A stretch of DNA of 64,000 nt from Winogradskyella psychrotolerans (GTDB lineage Bacteria; Bacteroidota; Bacteroidia; Flavobacteriales; Flavobacteriaceae): the NCBI RefSeq assembly GCF_018860565.1, contig NZ_JAHKPS010000029.1:111061-175060 (forward strand), written 5' to 3'. Positions 51,494 through 61,909 of the stretch are shown here, piece after piece. Made by a program: the position numbers and the translations under genes. The notes under the pieces were generated by a model. That model ran no database searches. It saw only the letters and a list, made by a program, of their open reading frames with translations, and was not told the DNA's origin. Position 1 is the stretch's first letter. The number at the start of each line of letters is the position of its first letter.

Positions 51494-52780
51494 ATGTTAT
51501 ATCAAAGAAGTAGCGCTTTGTTTAAAGAAGCGCAAGAGGTGATTCCGGGAGGAGTAAATTCACCCGTTAGAGCTTTTAATGCTGTTGGTGGTACACCAAT
51601 TTTTGCAAAATCTGCTAAAGGTGCTTATGTTTATGATGAAGATGGCAACCGTTTTATCGATTATATTAATTCTTGGGGACCAATGTTGCTTGGTCATGCA
51701 TTTCCACCAGTTGTTGATGCTGTTATAGAAAAGACAAAATTGGGAACATCTTTTGGAATGCCTACAGCTATTGAAACAGAAATAGCAGAATTAGCTGTAT
51801 CTATGGTGCCAAATATTGATAAAATTCGTTTTGTGAATTCTGGTACAGAAGCTTGTATGAGCGCTATAAGATTAGCAAGAGGATTTACTAAAAAAGATAA
51901 AATTATAAAGTTTGCGGGGTGTTATCATGGTCATAGTGATTCATTTTTAATAGCAGCAGGTAGTGGAGCTGTTACTTTTGGGACACCAAATAGTCCGGGA
52001 GTAACTCAAGGCACGGCAAAAGATACCTTGTTAGCGCGGTATAATGATCTTGAAAACGTAAAGGAACTTGTTGAAGCTAATACCAATGAAATTGCAGCTA
52101 TTATAATAGAGCCTGTTGCGGGTAATATGGGGTGTATTCCTCCTGTAGATGGATTTTTAGAAGGCTTAAGACATCTATGCGATGCGCATCATATCTTATT
52201 AATTTTTGATGAGGTAATGACTGGTTTTAGATTGGCTAAAGGTGGAGTGCAAGAGCTAAAAGGTATTAAAGCCGATATTGTGTGTTTTGGTAAAGTTGTT
52301 GGAGGCGGCTTGCCTGTTGGAGCATTTGCGGCACGGAATGAAATTATGAATTACTTAGCGCCATTAGGTCCCGTATATCAGGCAGGTACGCTAAGTGGAA
52401 ATCCATTAGCTATGGCTGCCGGATTAGCAATGCTTAAAGCCGTTAATGCAGATACAGGCTTGATGAATAGGTTAGAAGAAAAAACGAAATATCTTCATAA
52501 TGGTATTGCTGATGCTTTAAATAAAAATGGAGTAGCACATACTATAAATAGCATTGGCTCTATGATTTCTGTTCACTTTGCAGAAGGAGCTGTGGTAGAT
52601 TTTGATTCGGCTGCCAAAGGAAACAATGAGACGTTTAAAACGTTCTTCCACGGCATGCTAAATGCGGGCATTTATATTGCACCAAGTGCTTTTGAAACTT
52701 GGTTTATTACAGATGCTTTAACCTATGAAGATTTAAATGCAACCATTGCAGCTGTAGAACAAGTTGCTAAAACATTGTAA
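51494..52780 (+). CDS. hemL: Glutamate-1-semialdehyde 2,1-aminomutase
   Basis: The 428-residue PLP enzyme makes 5-aminolevulinate for tetrapyrrole synthesis. Motifs are [63 protein letters not shown] and the PLP lysine in [16 protein letters not shown]. The length is normal. Confidence 0.96.
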   Translation: MLYQRSSALFKEAQEVIPGGVNSPVRAFNAVGGTPIFAKSAKGAYVYDEDGNRFIDYINSWGPMLLGHAFPPVVDAVIEKTKLGTSFGMPTAIETEIAELAVSMVPNIDKIRFVNSGTEACMSAIRLARGFTKKDKIIKFAGCYHGHSDSFLIAAGSGAVTFGTPNSPGVTQGTAKDTLLARYNDLENVKELVEANTNEIAAIIIEPVAGNMGCIPPVDGFLEGLRHLCDAHHILLIFDEVMTGFRLAKGGVQELKGIKADIVCFGKVVGGGLPVGAFAARNEIMNYLAPLGPVYQAGTLSGNPLAMAAGLAMLKAVNADTGLMNRLEEKTKYLHNGIADALNKNGVAHTINSIGSMISVHFAEGAVVDFDSAAKGNNETFKTFFHGMLNAGIYIAPSAFETWFITDALTYEDLNATIAAVEQVAKTL

Positions 52781-52785
52781 TAAAA

Positions 52786-52828
52786 AGACTGTATCTTATA
52801 GTGGCATTTAGCTTATAAGATACAGTCT
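52786..52828. terminator. Bidirectional terminator with a 15-bp perfect stem
   Basis: AGACTGTATCTTATA (52786-52800) pairs perfectly with TATAAGATACAGTCT (52814-52828) around a 13-nt loop, between the converging hemL and 124-residue genes. It is A-rich before and T-rich after. Confidence 0.8.
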
Positions 52829-52829
52829 C

Positions 52830-53204
52830 TTAAATTTTGATGAGTTTAATGGAGTCCAAATGAATGTCTTCTACAATTTGGTTTGTAAATTTAAAATGTC
52901 CTCTCGTTGTTATTAATCTAAAACGATACGATTTTAATTGGCTTAATGTATTTAAAAATAGCCATTTAGATTTTAACAATCTTGGTTTTTGAGATTTTAA
53001 ACTTAAATCAAAGATGTGTTTACGGCCTTCTTTTTCTGCGACAATATCTGGTGTAACTTCAATTGTACTTCCCCTTTTTAAATACGACTTTGGGGTTTCA
53101 TAACCTTCAATATCGGCCTTGATATTAGAATAGCCTAAATTTTGCAGATAGGAAATGGACTGATTTAACTCATTTGCGTACTTCTCTTTGTCTTGTGTTA
53201 TCAT
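52830..53204 (-). CDS. Conserved hypothetical, possibly PD-(D/E)XK-like
   Basis: The 124-residue protein is not recognised with certainty. The segment TPDIVAEKEGRKHIFDLSLKSQ (about 50-71) recalls the PD...(D/E)xK core of the restriction-like fold, although the last motif position is not clean (DLSLK). The N-terminal helix EKYANELNQSISYLQNLGY and several C-terminal strands follow. No operon partner; a DNA- or RNA-binding role would be a guess. Confidence 0.55.
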   Translation of the reverse strand: MITQDKEKYANELNQSISYLQNLGYSNIKADIEGYETPKSYLKRGSTIEVTPDIVAEKEGRKHIFDLSLKSQKPRLLKSKWLFLNTLSQLKSYRFRLITTRGHFKFTNQIVEDIHLDSIKLIKI

Positions 53205-53275
53205 AACCTATAGTATACCAAATTTTATTGAGATACCCTAATTATTTTGGTTAAAACTTTGAAAAGCATGTTGTT

Positions 53276-53330
53276 AGGTTAAGAATGACCTGCCACCTAC
53301 CACCTAAGACCTAAGTCTAAATCCTAACCT
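53276..53330. repeat. Degenerate tandem word repeat (ACCTAAG/CACCTA)
   Basis: A spacer with words such as CACCTACCACCTAAGACCTAAG and CTAAATCCTAACC just below proA. It resembles the word tandems at 11184, 17366 and 24865 in design. Confidence 0.4.
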
Positions 53331-54516
53331 GTCCATTTCCATACACGTAATATTTATTCGTTACCAATTGGTTTAAGCCCAAAGGTCCTCTGTGGTGTAG
53401 TTTGTCTGTACTAATAGCGAGTTCTGCGCCAACACCCATTTGTCCACCATCTGTAAATCTGGTAGAGGCATTATGATATACTGCAGCACTATCAACATTG
53501 TGCATAAATTCCATGGCCTCGTCTGTGTGTTCTGTAATAATAGCAGCCGAATGTTTTCCAGAATAGGTGTTAATAAGATCAATAGCTTCTTCTAAAGTAT
53601 CTACCTCTCCGATGAGAAGTTTTAGAGCTAGAAATTCTTCGTGCCAAATTTCATTGTTCGAAACCGTTTCTTTTTGAGGTAAAATGCTTGAGACCTTATC
53701 ATCGACTAGAATTTCAACATGATGTTGTTCTAATTTTTCTTGAAGCATTTTTAGTTTGGTTTCGTATTCTGGAAGGTTTTTATTGATTAATACTTTGTCT
53801 AAAGCATTACAGCCCGAAATTTTATCTGTTTTAGCATTAATAATCACATTTACAGCTTTGCTCCAATCGGCATGTTCAGAAACATACAAGAAGTTATTGC
53901 CGCGTCCACTAACTAAAACGGCGCAAGTGGCATGTGTTTTTACAAAATTGATTAAACGCTCACCACCACGAGGAACAATTAAATCTAAGGGTTCGGTTGG
54001 GTTTTTAAGAAATTCTTGGGTTTCTTCACGTTTTAAATGCAATAGCTTAATCCATTCTTTAGACAAGCCATTTTCTTCTAAAGCTTGGTGCCAGCATTTT
54101 TCTAAAATAAGATTGCTGTTTAGGGCTTCTTTACCACCTTTTAATAAAATTTTATTATTGGCTTTAAAGGCTAAAACTGCTGCTTCAATAGTAACGTCTG
54201 GTCGCGATTCGTAAATAATAAGGATGGTACCAAAAGGAGCTGTAGTGTTTACTATATTTAAACCGTTTTTTAGTGTACGATTAGATAGTTCTTGTCCAAC
54301 AGGATCTTCCTGATTCATAACGGCTTCAACCGCAGTAATCATTTCATCTACCTTTTTATCATTTACAATTAAACGCTCATAAAGGGCTTGGTCTTCTTTT
54401 TGAAAAGCCTCTAAATCCTTTTTATTGGCTTCGATAATGGCATGTCTTTCGTGTCCTAAAATCCTTATCATTGATTTGAGGACTTTGTTTTTTATACGTG
54501 TTTGTAATAGTTTCAT
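53317..54516 (-). CDS. proA: Glutamate-5-semialdehyde dehydrogenase
   Basis: The 399-residue member of the ALDH superfamily performs the second step of proline synthesis. Key parts are APFGTILIIYESRPDVTIEA, the NADP-type region LKGGKEALNSN, and the catalytic-Cys segment DKISGCNALDKVLI. It forms an operon with proB (31 bp upstream) and proC. Confidence 0.94.
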   Translation of the reverse strand: MKLLQTRIKNKVLKSMIRILGHERHAIIEANKKDLEAFQKEDQALYERLIVNDKKVDEMITAVEAVMNQEDPVGQELSNRTLKNGLNIVNTTAPFGTILIIYESRPDVTIEAAVLAFKANNKILLKGGKEALNSNLILEKCWHQALEENGLSKEWIKLLHLKREETQEFLKNPTEPLDLIVPRGGERLINFVKTHATCAVLVSGRGNNFLYVSEHADWSKAVNVIINAKTDKISGCNALDKVLINKNLPEYETKLKMLQEKLEQHHVEILVDDKVSSILPQKETVSNNEIWHEEFLALKLLIGEVDTLEEAIDLINTYSGKHSAAIITEHTDEAMEFMHNVDSAAVYHNASTRFTDGGQMGVGAELAISTDKLHHRGPLGLNQLVTNKYYVYGNGQVRI

Positions 54517-54547
54517 TTTCTAAATTTTTATAATTGAGGGGTTTCTT

Positions 54548-55327
54548 TTAAGCACTAATAAATTTTGTGCCTACTGCTTTATTATTAATAATATCTATGA
54601 TTACATTTTCGCGTTTACCATTGGCGATGTAAGTAGGTATGTCTTTATTTGCAGTGCCTTTGGCTATTTTTAATTTTGAGGCCATTCCGCCACGGCCTTC
54701 ACCTTCTTTTTTATCAGAAGCCTGAACATATTGTTCGACATTCTGATTGGTTTTAACTTCATGTAATCTAATAGAATCTTCGTCGTCTGGATGTCCTGTG
54801 TAGAGTCCGTCTGTATCGGACAAAATGATTAATCGGTCGGCATCTAAAAGTTCGGCAACTAAACTTGCGAGTTCGTCATTGTCTGAAAACATAGACATGG
54901 TTAAGGATACGGCATCGTCTTCGTTGGCAATAGGAATGACGCCTTCGGACAATAAGCCTTCATAACAGTTAATCATATTTTGCCTGTGTTTTCCAGCATC
55001 AAAATCGCGTTTTGTGGCTAAAATTTGAGCACAATGCATGCCGTAATCATGGAAAATGCTATAATAATGACGCATCATTCTTGGTTGGCCAACAGCAGAA
55101 TAGACTTGTCTTCTTACCGATTTATCCTTGATATCAGTGTCGCCCAAAACTTCCATACCTGCAATTGCAGAGCCTGAGGAGACTAAAATAACCATGATAT
55201 CTTCTTCGTATAAAACGGCAATTTGCCTTACCAATTCTCTAAGTACTGGTCCTAATATTCTATTGTCTTTGTTTGTTAATACGTTGGTGCCTACTTTGAC
55301 GACCACACGTTTTATATTGTTATTCAT
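54548..55327 (-). CDS. proB: Glutamate 5-kinase (short form)
   Basis: The 259-residue amino acid kinase-fold enzyme has VVVKVGTNVLT, VILVSSGSAIAGME, PIANEDDAVSL and LIILSDTDGLYT, ending at the kinase domain. It lacks the C-terminal PUA domain present in E. coli ProB (367 residues). Its ATG lies 3 bp after the proC stop. It phosphorylates glutamate in proline synthesis. Confidence 0.93.
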   Translation of the reverse strand: MNNNIKRVVVKVGTNVLTNKDNRILGPVLRELVRQIAVLYEEDIMVILVSSGSAIAGMEVLGDTDIKDKSVRRQVYSAVGQPRMMRHYYSIFHDYGMHCAQILATKRDFDAGKHRQNMINCYEGLLSEGVIPIANEDDAVSLTMSMFSDNDELASLVAELLDADRLIILSDTDGLYTGHPDDEDSIRLHEVKTNQNVEQYVQASDKKEGEGRGGMASKLKIAKGTANKDIPTYIANGKRENVIIDIINNKAVGTKFISA

Positions 55328-55330
55328 ATG

Positions 55331-56137
55331 TTATTTGTCTTTGCCTAATTCTACAGCACGATCAAATGCTGCATAGGCTGCATCTTGTATTAATTGTTTT
55401 ACATTATTGTCTTCCATAGAATCAATGGCTGCTTGAGTTGTGCCTCCTTTTGAAGCGACTTTAGCTATCCATGATTTTGGCGATATATTGTTTTGATTGA
55501 AGAGTTCTATGGCTCCTTCAAACGTACTGCTTACTAAGACTTTGGAATCGTAATCCGAAAAGCCCATTTTTAAAGCTGCTTCTAACATGGATTGCATAAA
55601 ATAGAACACATAAGCAGGGCCGCTTCCTGAAATTCCTGTAGAGGCGTCAATAAACTTTTCCGTGTTAACATGAATGGATGTTCCTGTAGTGTCTAAAAGA
55701 TTTCTTACCATGATTAGTTCTACTTTAGAAACGTCTGTAGATTCGGTGTAAGATGTGACGCCTTTGCCAACTTGTGCAGGTAAATTAGGCATGGTTCTAA
55801 TGACTTTTTTTACGTCTAATTTTTGCTGAATGGTTTCAATAGTGACTCCTGCCATTAAGGACACAAAGATTTGACTGTGATTTATCATGGGTTTCATTTT
55901 TTCAAATAAACCATCACTGTGATACGGTTTTACAGCAATAAAGACAATATCTGCTTTTGGTAAGCAATCCTCTAGATTGTCAAAAACGTTAAATCTTGAA
56001 TCTTGGCGTAAGGTTTCTATTTTTTTTGGATCGGTATCATATATTCTCAGTTTATGCTTATTAAGTAATGGCGATTCTGCCATACCTTCAGAATATGTTA
56101 AACCCATATTACCAGCTCCAATTACTAATACTTTCAT
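55331..56137 (-). CDS. proC: Pyrroline-5-carboxylate reductase
   Basis: The 268-residue Rossmann-fold reductase begins with MKVLVIGAGNMGLTYSEGM and has the ProC signature ASTGISGSGPAYVFYFMQSM, later KVASKGGTTQAAID. It makes proline. It is first in the proC-proB-proA operon. Confidence 0.95.
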   Translation of the reverse strand: MKVLVIGAGNMGLTYSEGMAESPLLNKHKLRIYDTDPKKIETLRQDSRFNVFDNLEDCLPKADIVFIAVKPYHSDGLFEKMKPMINHSQIFVSLMAGVTIETIQQKLDVKKVIRTMPNLPAQVGKGVTSYTESTDVSKVELIMVRNLLDTTGTSIHVNTEKFIDASTGISGSGPAYVFYFMQSMLEAALKMGFSDYDSKVLVSSTFEGAIELFNQNNISPKSWIAKVASKGGTTQAAIDSMEDNNVKQLIQDAAYAAFDRAVELGKDK

Positions 56138-56354
56138 TTTTTATTAAATTAATTCACCTTAATTACCACAAGGACTGTACGGAAGTGCCAAAATGAAAGA
56201 TTGATTTTAAGAATTATGGAATCTTAAAATATTTGTGTTAATCATTGAGAAACTGTAAACTTATGAGAGGTATACTTGTGGAAATGAAAATCTTAAAATT
56301 TTACTAAACCTATAAAACTGACAGCCTGTCGGTGACAAATTGAGTGATTTGTAT

Positions 56355-56392
56355 AAAAAAAACCTATCAAGTTTTATGTTGATAGGTTTATA
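56355..56392 (-). terminator. Terminator of the glycosyltransferase gene
   Basis: An 11-bp stem AAACCTATCAA/TTGATAGGTTT, 8-nt loop, then T8 on the minus strand. Confidence 0.8.
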
Positions 56393-56427
56393 TAGGTGGT
56401 GTAAAACGTTTTTTACTTCTGTTAGGC

Positions 56428-57849
56428 TCAACCACGTGTTAACCAACCTCTTCTATTTGCTGTTGCAATAGCATAAGGTGTAATCCAGAATAAAGCAAAG
56501 GTGAATAAAATGCTATACGAGTAAGCCCAAAATCCTTGCGTGGTTTTATATTGGCTAGTAAAAAATAGTACAGAAAAAGTTGAAACCACTAAAATACTAA
56601 CTAGGGTAGAGCCTAAAAATAATAAGGGATGTACTAAAACGAAGAACAGCATAGAGATTAATAAAGGATAGCTCATAAGTATTTTTACAAATTGGCTAAT
56701 AAATAAAATCCGTGTAGCAGATTTTCCTTTGGCTCTAAAGTTTGTAAATACATATTTAGCCATTTCTAGGTTTTCTCTAACATTACTTCGTCCCCAACGG
56801 ATAAACATTTTATATAGGCCTATATATTCTTCAGGAACGTTAGTGTAGGCCACTGCATTTTTCTGAAACAAAACGTGTTTACCTTGTTTTAAAATCATAT
56901 TGGTCATCGCTCTGTCTTCTCCAATGTCTGATGGTTGTCCCATAAACGTTTGATTGATCCACTGTGGTAAACAGTTATGCACAGCAGTGCTTCTGTAAGC
57001 CGCTAAGGCTCCAGGAGTACAGAGTACAGAATTTAAGTTGCTTTCTGCAGAACGCACAAATTCAAAACTTAAAACAAAGCTAACATCTAGCATTTTAGGT
57101 AACATTTCCTTTTTGTTGTTTAAAACTCTAATATTACCAGCAACAGCTCCACAATTTTCGTCTTTAATAAAAGGGCTGACTAAATTTCTCAGTGTGTCTT
57201 CAGTAACGATAGAATCGCTATCTACGGTAACATATACATCACCTGTTCCTAAATTAAATCCGCGGTAAAGTGCATGACGTTTCCCTTGGTTTTTGGGTTG
57301 TTGGTATATTTCTAAACGGTCTCCTAATTTTTTTTTAGCATCTAGCATCCAATTCCAAGTGTCATCTTTACTGCCATCGTCAATAGCTATAATTTGTAAT
57401 TTGTGTTTTGGGTAGTTGCTATTGTCTAAACTTATTAAAGTATCATACACTTGTTTACCTTCATTATAAGCAGGAACAATTACCGTAACGGTTGGTAATT
57501 CTTTGTCTGAAACAGAGGCAATAGGTTTGTATTTGTAATAATTAAAGGCCTTATAAATAAAAAATAAGGCTTTAAAGGCTAAGAGGGTAGTGGCTAAGAT
57601 TATAAATGTATATCCAATAGTGGTACTCATTTTATCGGCGTTGAATTGTTCAAAGTCGCCATAAAAAACAGATAAAAAATAGATGCCTAAAAGCATGAGT
57701 AAAAATGTACTAAAAAGGACAATTTTGTTATTAGTGTTTTCTGTTTTTGATTTGCTGTTGAGAAACAGGTTGAAATTTTTGGATAGTTTTTTAGTAGTGC
57801 TTTTTGACGTTGATATTATTGTTTTTGAGAAGGTGTCTTTTGAAGCCAT
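56428..57849 (-). CDS. Family 2 glycosyltransferase, membrane-bound processive type
   Basis: The 473-residue protein has two N-terminal membrane helices (about 44-64, 75-98), a GT2 catalytic domain (about 110-350) and three to four C-terminal helices. Catalytic marks are IAIDDGSKDDTW, the metal-binding VDSDS, TNMILKQGKHVLF-like acceptor site and RWGRSN (a Q/RxxRW relative). It belongs with chitin/hyaluronan synthase-like enzymes that make an exported polysaccharide; the sugar is unknown. Confidence 0.9.
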   Translation of the reverse strand: MASKDTFSKTIISTSKSTTKKLSKNFNLFLNSKSKTENTNNKIVLFSTFLLMLLGIYFLSVFYGDFEQFNADKMSTTIGYTFIILATTLLAFKALFFIYKAFNYYKYKPIASVSDKELPTVTVIVPAYNEGKQVYDTLISLDNSNYPKHKLQIIAIDDGSKDDTWNWMLDAKKKLGDRLEIYQQPKNQGKRHALYRGFNLGTGDVYVTVDSDSIVTEDTLRNLVSPFIKDENCGAVAGNIRVLNNKKEMLPKMLDVSFVLSFEFVRSAESNLNSVLCTPGALAAYRSTAVHNCLPQWINQTFMGQPSDIGEDRAMTNMILKQGKHVLFQKNAVAYTNVPEEYIGLYKMFIRWGRSNVRENLEMAKYVFTNFRAKGKSATRILFISQFVKILMSYPLLISMLFFVLVHPLLFLGSTLVSILVVSTFSVLFFTSQYKTTQGFWAYSYSILFTFALFWITPYAIATANRRGWLTRG

Positions 57850-57989
57850 ATATCTTGTTTTGTTGATGAGATGATTAAAACAGATGTACGTTTAATATTA
57901 CAGTTTAGATTTTTTTTGAGTTTTATTTAACATTACAACTAAAACTGTTGGCTTAAGCAATTACTTATGTAAGTCTAACAATAATAGGG

Positions 57990-58751
57990 TTAATCAATAG
58001 GTGTAAGTCCTTGAGCACTAATGGTTCCGGATAAATACTCTCCTTCGTCGTCCCAATTTTCAAGGTACACATTGTTAAATGTTATTTCTACGGTATTTGT
58101 TTCAGGGCTTATATAATTTACTGTAAAGGACCCCAAATCTACGTTATAAGCCCATGCGTCGTCATATTCATCATAATTAACTGATGTATCTGGATCATAA
58201 GAAACCGACACCAAACCGTCTTCTAATTGATAGGTCATGCCTGTATGCATACCATCACCTAACACTCCGACAGAAACTCTTGGTCCAGTTGCGTAAACTC
58301 CAGTCATTCCGATTGAAACATAATACCTTTCGACTCTTACTTGACATGCTGGATACCTATCAGTATCACAAGTAAAGCTTTCGGGGAAATTTAGACTAGA
58401 ACTAATAAATGAATTGTCTATTGCTCTAAACTTTGCACTAATATTAGAACTTTCTTCATCATAAATATAAAAGTATGCGGAGTTTCCAGGAGGCGAATGA
58501 GGAGATTTGCTGCCTAATTCCCATTCAAAAAATTCATAATTTAAATTAGGAACTGCGGTACATAAAAGCGAATCTCCAAAGCAGTAAGCTTCATCTCTAT
58601 AATTAATTACACCAGTACCTAAAGGGAATACAGATGTTGTAATTGTAAGAGGGGTTTCACAATTGGGATTTCCATTATTAGTATTTTTACTACAACTACA
58701 TAGCAAGAAAACGTAACTCATTATTGCGATAAAAAATATTTTAATTTTCAT
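57990..58751 (-). CDS. Lipoprotein of unknown function
   Basis: The start is set at the ATG at 58751 (253 residues). It gives a lipoprotein signal with lipobox LLCSC. A repeat-like segment (FPLGTGVINYRDEAYCFGDS and ALVPNLNYEFFEWEL-like) recalls the bacterial G-x-Y/W surface repeat near about 40-80, with the rest beta-rich. No enzyme motif. It stands alone between the glycosyltransferase and pnp. Confidence 0.75.
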   Translation of the reverse strand: MKIKIFFIAIMSYVFLLCSCSKNTNNGNPNCETPLTITTSVFPLGTGVINYRDEAYCFGDSLLCTAVPNLNYEFFEWELGSKSPHSPPGNSAYFYIYDEESSNISAKFRAIDNSFISSSLNFPESFTCDTDRYPACQVRVERYYVSIGMTGVYATGPRVSVGVLGDGMHTGMTYQLEDGLVSVSYDPDTSVNYDEYDDAWAYNVDLGSFTVNYISPETNTVEITFNNVYLENWDDEGEYLSGTISAQGLTPID

Positions 58752-58909
58752 AATTGTGGCTTTACAATTCATAGTATTTAAAATTAAATAAGCAAAATAG
58801 TTACTCCTATACCTGATAATGGGTATTTTATAGTCTAATGATAAACAAGCCTAGTTGATTATACTATCGCATTTGGTATTTCTGAAATAATCAAAATAGA
58901 GCGCATAAA

Positions 58910-58943
58910 AAAACCTGTCAGGCTTAAAAACTTGACAGGTTTA
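58910..58943 (-). terminator. Terminator of pnp
   Basis: A 10-bp stem AAACCTGTCA/TGACAGGTTT, 12-nt loop, then T-rich sequence on the minus strand. Confidence 0.8.
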
Positions 58944-58967
58944 ATTGATATAAAAAGAAATTAGAAA

Positions 58968-61223
58968 TTAATTTTCTTTCTTATCTTCTCTAGGTTTGCG
59001 ATCATCACGTCTGTTATCACGTCCACGATTATCTCTTCCTCTGTTATTATCACGTCCACCAGAACGTTTATCATCTCTTGGTGGTCTTGCTACATAACCT
59101 TCAGGTTTTGGTAAGATTGCCTTACGAGATACTTTTTCTTTACGAGTTCTAGAATCGATACCGAAGTATTTAACATCAAAAACATCTCCCATGTTTACCA
59201 CATCAGATACATTTTCTGTACGTTCCCAAGCTAATTCAGATACGTGTAATAATACTTCGTTTCCTGGTGCAGCTGTATATTCTACTACAGCACCAAAATC
59301 TAACATCTTAATTACTTTTACTTCGTAAATGCTACCAACTTCAGGCTTAAATAAAATAGCATCAATTTTTGCCATTACAGCATCGATACCTTTTTTACCA
59401 ACTCCTAAAATTTCAACAATACCTTCTTCAGTCACTGGGTCTTCGTTAATAACGATAGTTGTCTCAGTTTCTTTTTGCATTTCCTGAATTACTTTTCCAC
59501 CAAGACCAATTAAAGCTCCAATGAATTCATTAGGAATACGTCTTGTTACCATTGTAGGCGCATGTTCTTTAACATTTGCGTTTGGTGTAGCAATGGTATC
59601 GGTTAATTTTTCTAAGATATGTAAACGACCATTACGAGCTTGTTTTAGTGCATTTACAAGAATTTCGTAAGACAGACCTTTTACTTTAATGTCCATTTGA
59701 CAAGCTGTAATACCATCTGCAGTACCTGTTACTTTAAAATCCATATCACCAAGGTGATCTTCATCTCCTAAGATATCAGATAATACAGCGTATTTTCCAG
59801 AATCGGCATCAGAAATTAATCCCATAGCAATACCAGAAACAGGTTTTGTCATTTGTACACCAGCATCCATTAATGCCATTGTACCAGCACAAACAGTTGC
59901 CATAGAAGAAGAACCGTTAGATTCTAAAACTTCAGATACTATTCTTACAGTGTAAGGACTCTCGTCTGGCACCATACCTTTTAACGCACGTTGTGCTAAG
60001 TTACCATGTCCAACTTCTCTACGAGACGTTCCACGAATAGGTCTTGCTTCACCTGTACAAAACGGAGGGAAGTTATAGTGTAAATAGAAACGCTCTTCAC
60101 CTTCTTGAGAAGGCATATCTATTTGGTTTGCATCTCTAGAAGTACCTAAAGTTACTGTAGCTAATGCTTGCGTTTCACCACGTGTAAAGATTGCAGAACC
60201 ATGTGTTGATGGTAAGTAATCTACCTCACACCATATTGGTCTGATTTCGTCAGTCTTACGACCATCTAAACGTAACCCTTCGTCTAGGGTTAAATCTCTA
60301 ATAGCCGCTTTTTCTGCTTTGCGGTAATACTCAGATACTAAACCACCATAATCTGCTAATTCTTCTTCAGAAAATGTAGCTATAATATCTTCTTTTATTT
60401 GTTGAAAAGCAGCACTTCTTTCGTGTTTAGAAGAACCAGCTTTTGCAATAGCATATACTTTATCGTATGCCATGTCATGTACTTTCTTCTCTAAATCTTT
60501 GTCTTCTCTTTCTGGTTCGTATTCACGAGTTGCTTTCTTTCCAAAGGCTTCTGCTAATCTTACTTGAGCAGCACATTGTACTTTAATTGCTTCGTGAGCA
60601 AACTTAATAGCATCTGCCATTTCTTCTTCAGAAATTTCATCCATTTCACCTTCTACCATCATTACAGAATCTGCAGAAGCTCCAATCATCATATCGATGT
60701 CAGACGCTTCTAGTTGCTCAAATGTTGGGTTAATGATGAATTCTCCATTAACACGACCAACTCTAGCTTCAGAAATTGGGCATTCAAATGGGAAATCTGA
60801 TAATTGAATAGCTGCCGAAGCTGCTAAACCTGCCATTGCATCTGGCATTACTTCTGGATCATGAGACATTAATTGAATCATTACCTGAGTTTCAGAATGG
60901 TAATCTTTTGGGAATAACGGACGTAAAACACGATCCACTAAACGCATGGTTAATACTTCTCCATCACTAGGTCTTGCTTCTCTTTTAAAGAAACCACCTG
61001 GATAACGGCCTGCAGCAGCAAATTTTTCTCTGTAATCTACCGTTAATGGCAAAAAGTTAACATCTTTTTGCTCGTAGTTGGAAACAACTGTACATAATAA
61101 CATACATTTTCCTGATTGAACAACAACAGAACCATGTGCCTGTTTTGCTAATTTTCCAGTTTCGATAGAAATTTCTCTACCATCACCAAGGTCAATGACC
61201 TCTTTAAATACCTTTGGAATCAT
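58968..61223 (-). CDS. pnp: Polyribonucleotide nucleotidyltransferase (PNPase)
   Basis: The 751-residue exoribonuclease has two RNase PH domains (about 1-140 and 310-540, [36 protein letters not shown]), then KH ([20 protein letters not shown]) and S1 domains (about 560-690). A basic tail rich in Arg, Asp and Gly ([15 protein letters not shown]) ends it. It degrades mRNA from the 3-prime end. It lies downstream of rpsO, the common arrangement. Confidence 0.96.
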   Translation of the reverse strand: MIPKVFKEVIDLGDGREISIETGKLAKQAHGSVVVQSGKCMLLCTVVSNYEQKDVNFLPLTVDYREKFAAAGRYPGGFFKREARPSDGEVLTMRLVDRVLRPLFPKDYHSETQVMIQLMSHDPEVMPDAMAGLAASAAIQLSDFPFECPISEARVGRVNGEFIINPTFEQLEASDIDMMIGASADSVMMVEGEMDEISEEEMADAIKFAHEAIKVQCAAQVRLAEAFGKKATREYEPEREDKDLEKKVHDMAYDKVYAIAKAGSSKHERSAAFQQIKEDIIATFSEEELADYGGLVSEYYRKAEKAAIRDLTLDEGLRLDGRKTDEIRPIWCEVDYLPSTHGSAIFTRGETQALATVTLGTSRDANQIDMPSQEGEERFYLHYNFPPFCTGEARPIRGTSRREVGHGNLAQRALKGMVPDESPYTVRIVSEVLESNGSSSMATVCAGTMALMDAGVQMTKPVSGIAMGLISDADSGKYAVLSDILGDEDHLGDMDFKVTGTADGITACQMDIKVKGLSYEILVNALKQARNGRLHILEKLTDTIATPNANVKEHAPTMVTRRIPNEFIGALIGLGGKVIQEMQKETETTIVINEDPVTEEGIVEILGVGKKGIDAVMAKIDAILFKPEVGSIYEVKVIKMLDFGAVVEYTAAPGNEVLLHVSELAWERTENVSDVVNMGDVFDVKYFGIDSRTRKEKVSRKAILPKPEGYVARPPRDDKRSGGRDNNRGRDNRGRDNRRDDRKPREDKKEN

Positions 61224-61408
61224 AAATTTTTTAATTCTAATTCTAACGCATTATTGCTCGTTAGAATAATGTTAAACAATGGTCGTTGTGTTGTTGTGTA
61301 GTAGTTGTTGTATGACCAATGAAAAACTGTTAGTCCTGAAGTCGATTCAAGATCTAGCTTCTTCAATTTTGGTTTTTATACTCGTCCAAAACCGAGTTGT
61401 TATATAAC

Positions 61409-61436
61409 AAAAAACCACGCTGTTAGGCGTGGTCTT
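61409..61436 (-). terminator. Terminator between rpsO and pnp
   Basis: A 7-bp stem ACCACGC/GCGTGGT, 6-nt loop, then T-rich on the minus strand. It follows the rpsO stop (61447) and may let only part of transcription pass into pnp. Confidence 0.75.
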
Positions 61437-61446
61437 TTTATTGAGA

Positions 61447-61716
61447 TTATTTTCTTAATCCTAATTCTTTTACTATCGCACGATATCTTAAAATATCTTT
61501 CTTAGTTAAGTAATCTAATAAAGCACGACGCTTACCTACTAACTTTACTAATGAACGCTCAGTATTAAAATCTTTACGATTGTTTTTTAAGTGCTCAGTT
61601 AAGTAATTGATTCTGTAAGTGAATAAGGCAATTTGCCCTTCTGCAGAACCTGTGTCTTTTTCGTTTTTGCCATGTTTTTTAAAAATGGCTTCTTTTTCTT
61701 TTGGGTCTAAATACAT
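61447..61716 (-). CDS. rpsO: 30S ribosomal protein S15
   Basis: The start is set at the ATG at 61716 (89 residues, MYLDPKEKEAIFKKHGKNE). The frame is open to 61773 but this reaches into the promoter (TATATTTG at 61778-61771). S15 motifs are TGSAEGQIALFTYRINYLTEHLK and RRALLDYLTKKD. It binds the central domain of 16S rRNA. Confidence 0.96.
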   Translation of the reverse strand: MYLDPKEKEAIFKKHGKNEKDTGSAEGQIALFTYRINYLTEHLKNNRKDFNTERSLVKLVGKRRALLDYLTKKDILRYRAIVKELGLRK

Positions 61717-61770
61717 TCTAATATTATTGTAAATGATTGTTATGTACACGAAAGCTTCTCTTTCGAGCGG

Positions 61771-61778
61771 CAAATATA
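61771..61778 (-). promoter_or_regulatory. Putative -7 box of rpsO
   Basis: TATATTTG on the minus strand fits TAnnTTTG. The ATG follows 54 bp downstream. The -33 element is not clear. Confidence 0.5.
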
Positions 61779-61909
61779 CTATTTTTTTGTGATTTGGTAT
61801 TTTTTTCGTAACTTTTTGATGTTGAAATTACGATTAGAAATAATTTAAGTCAACAAACCCTTATTAACTGATAGCTTTCATATGGTTTAATCCTTATTAA
61901 ATATAATGT

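Noticed and set aside
56261..56446. 61-residue ORF below the glycosyltransferase
   Set aside because: It runs through the glycosyltransferase terminator hairpin and has no coding signs.
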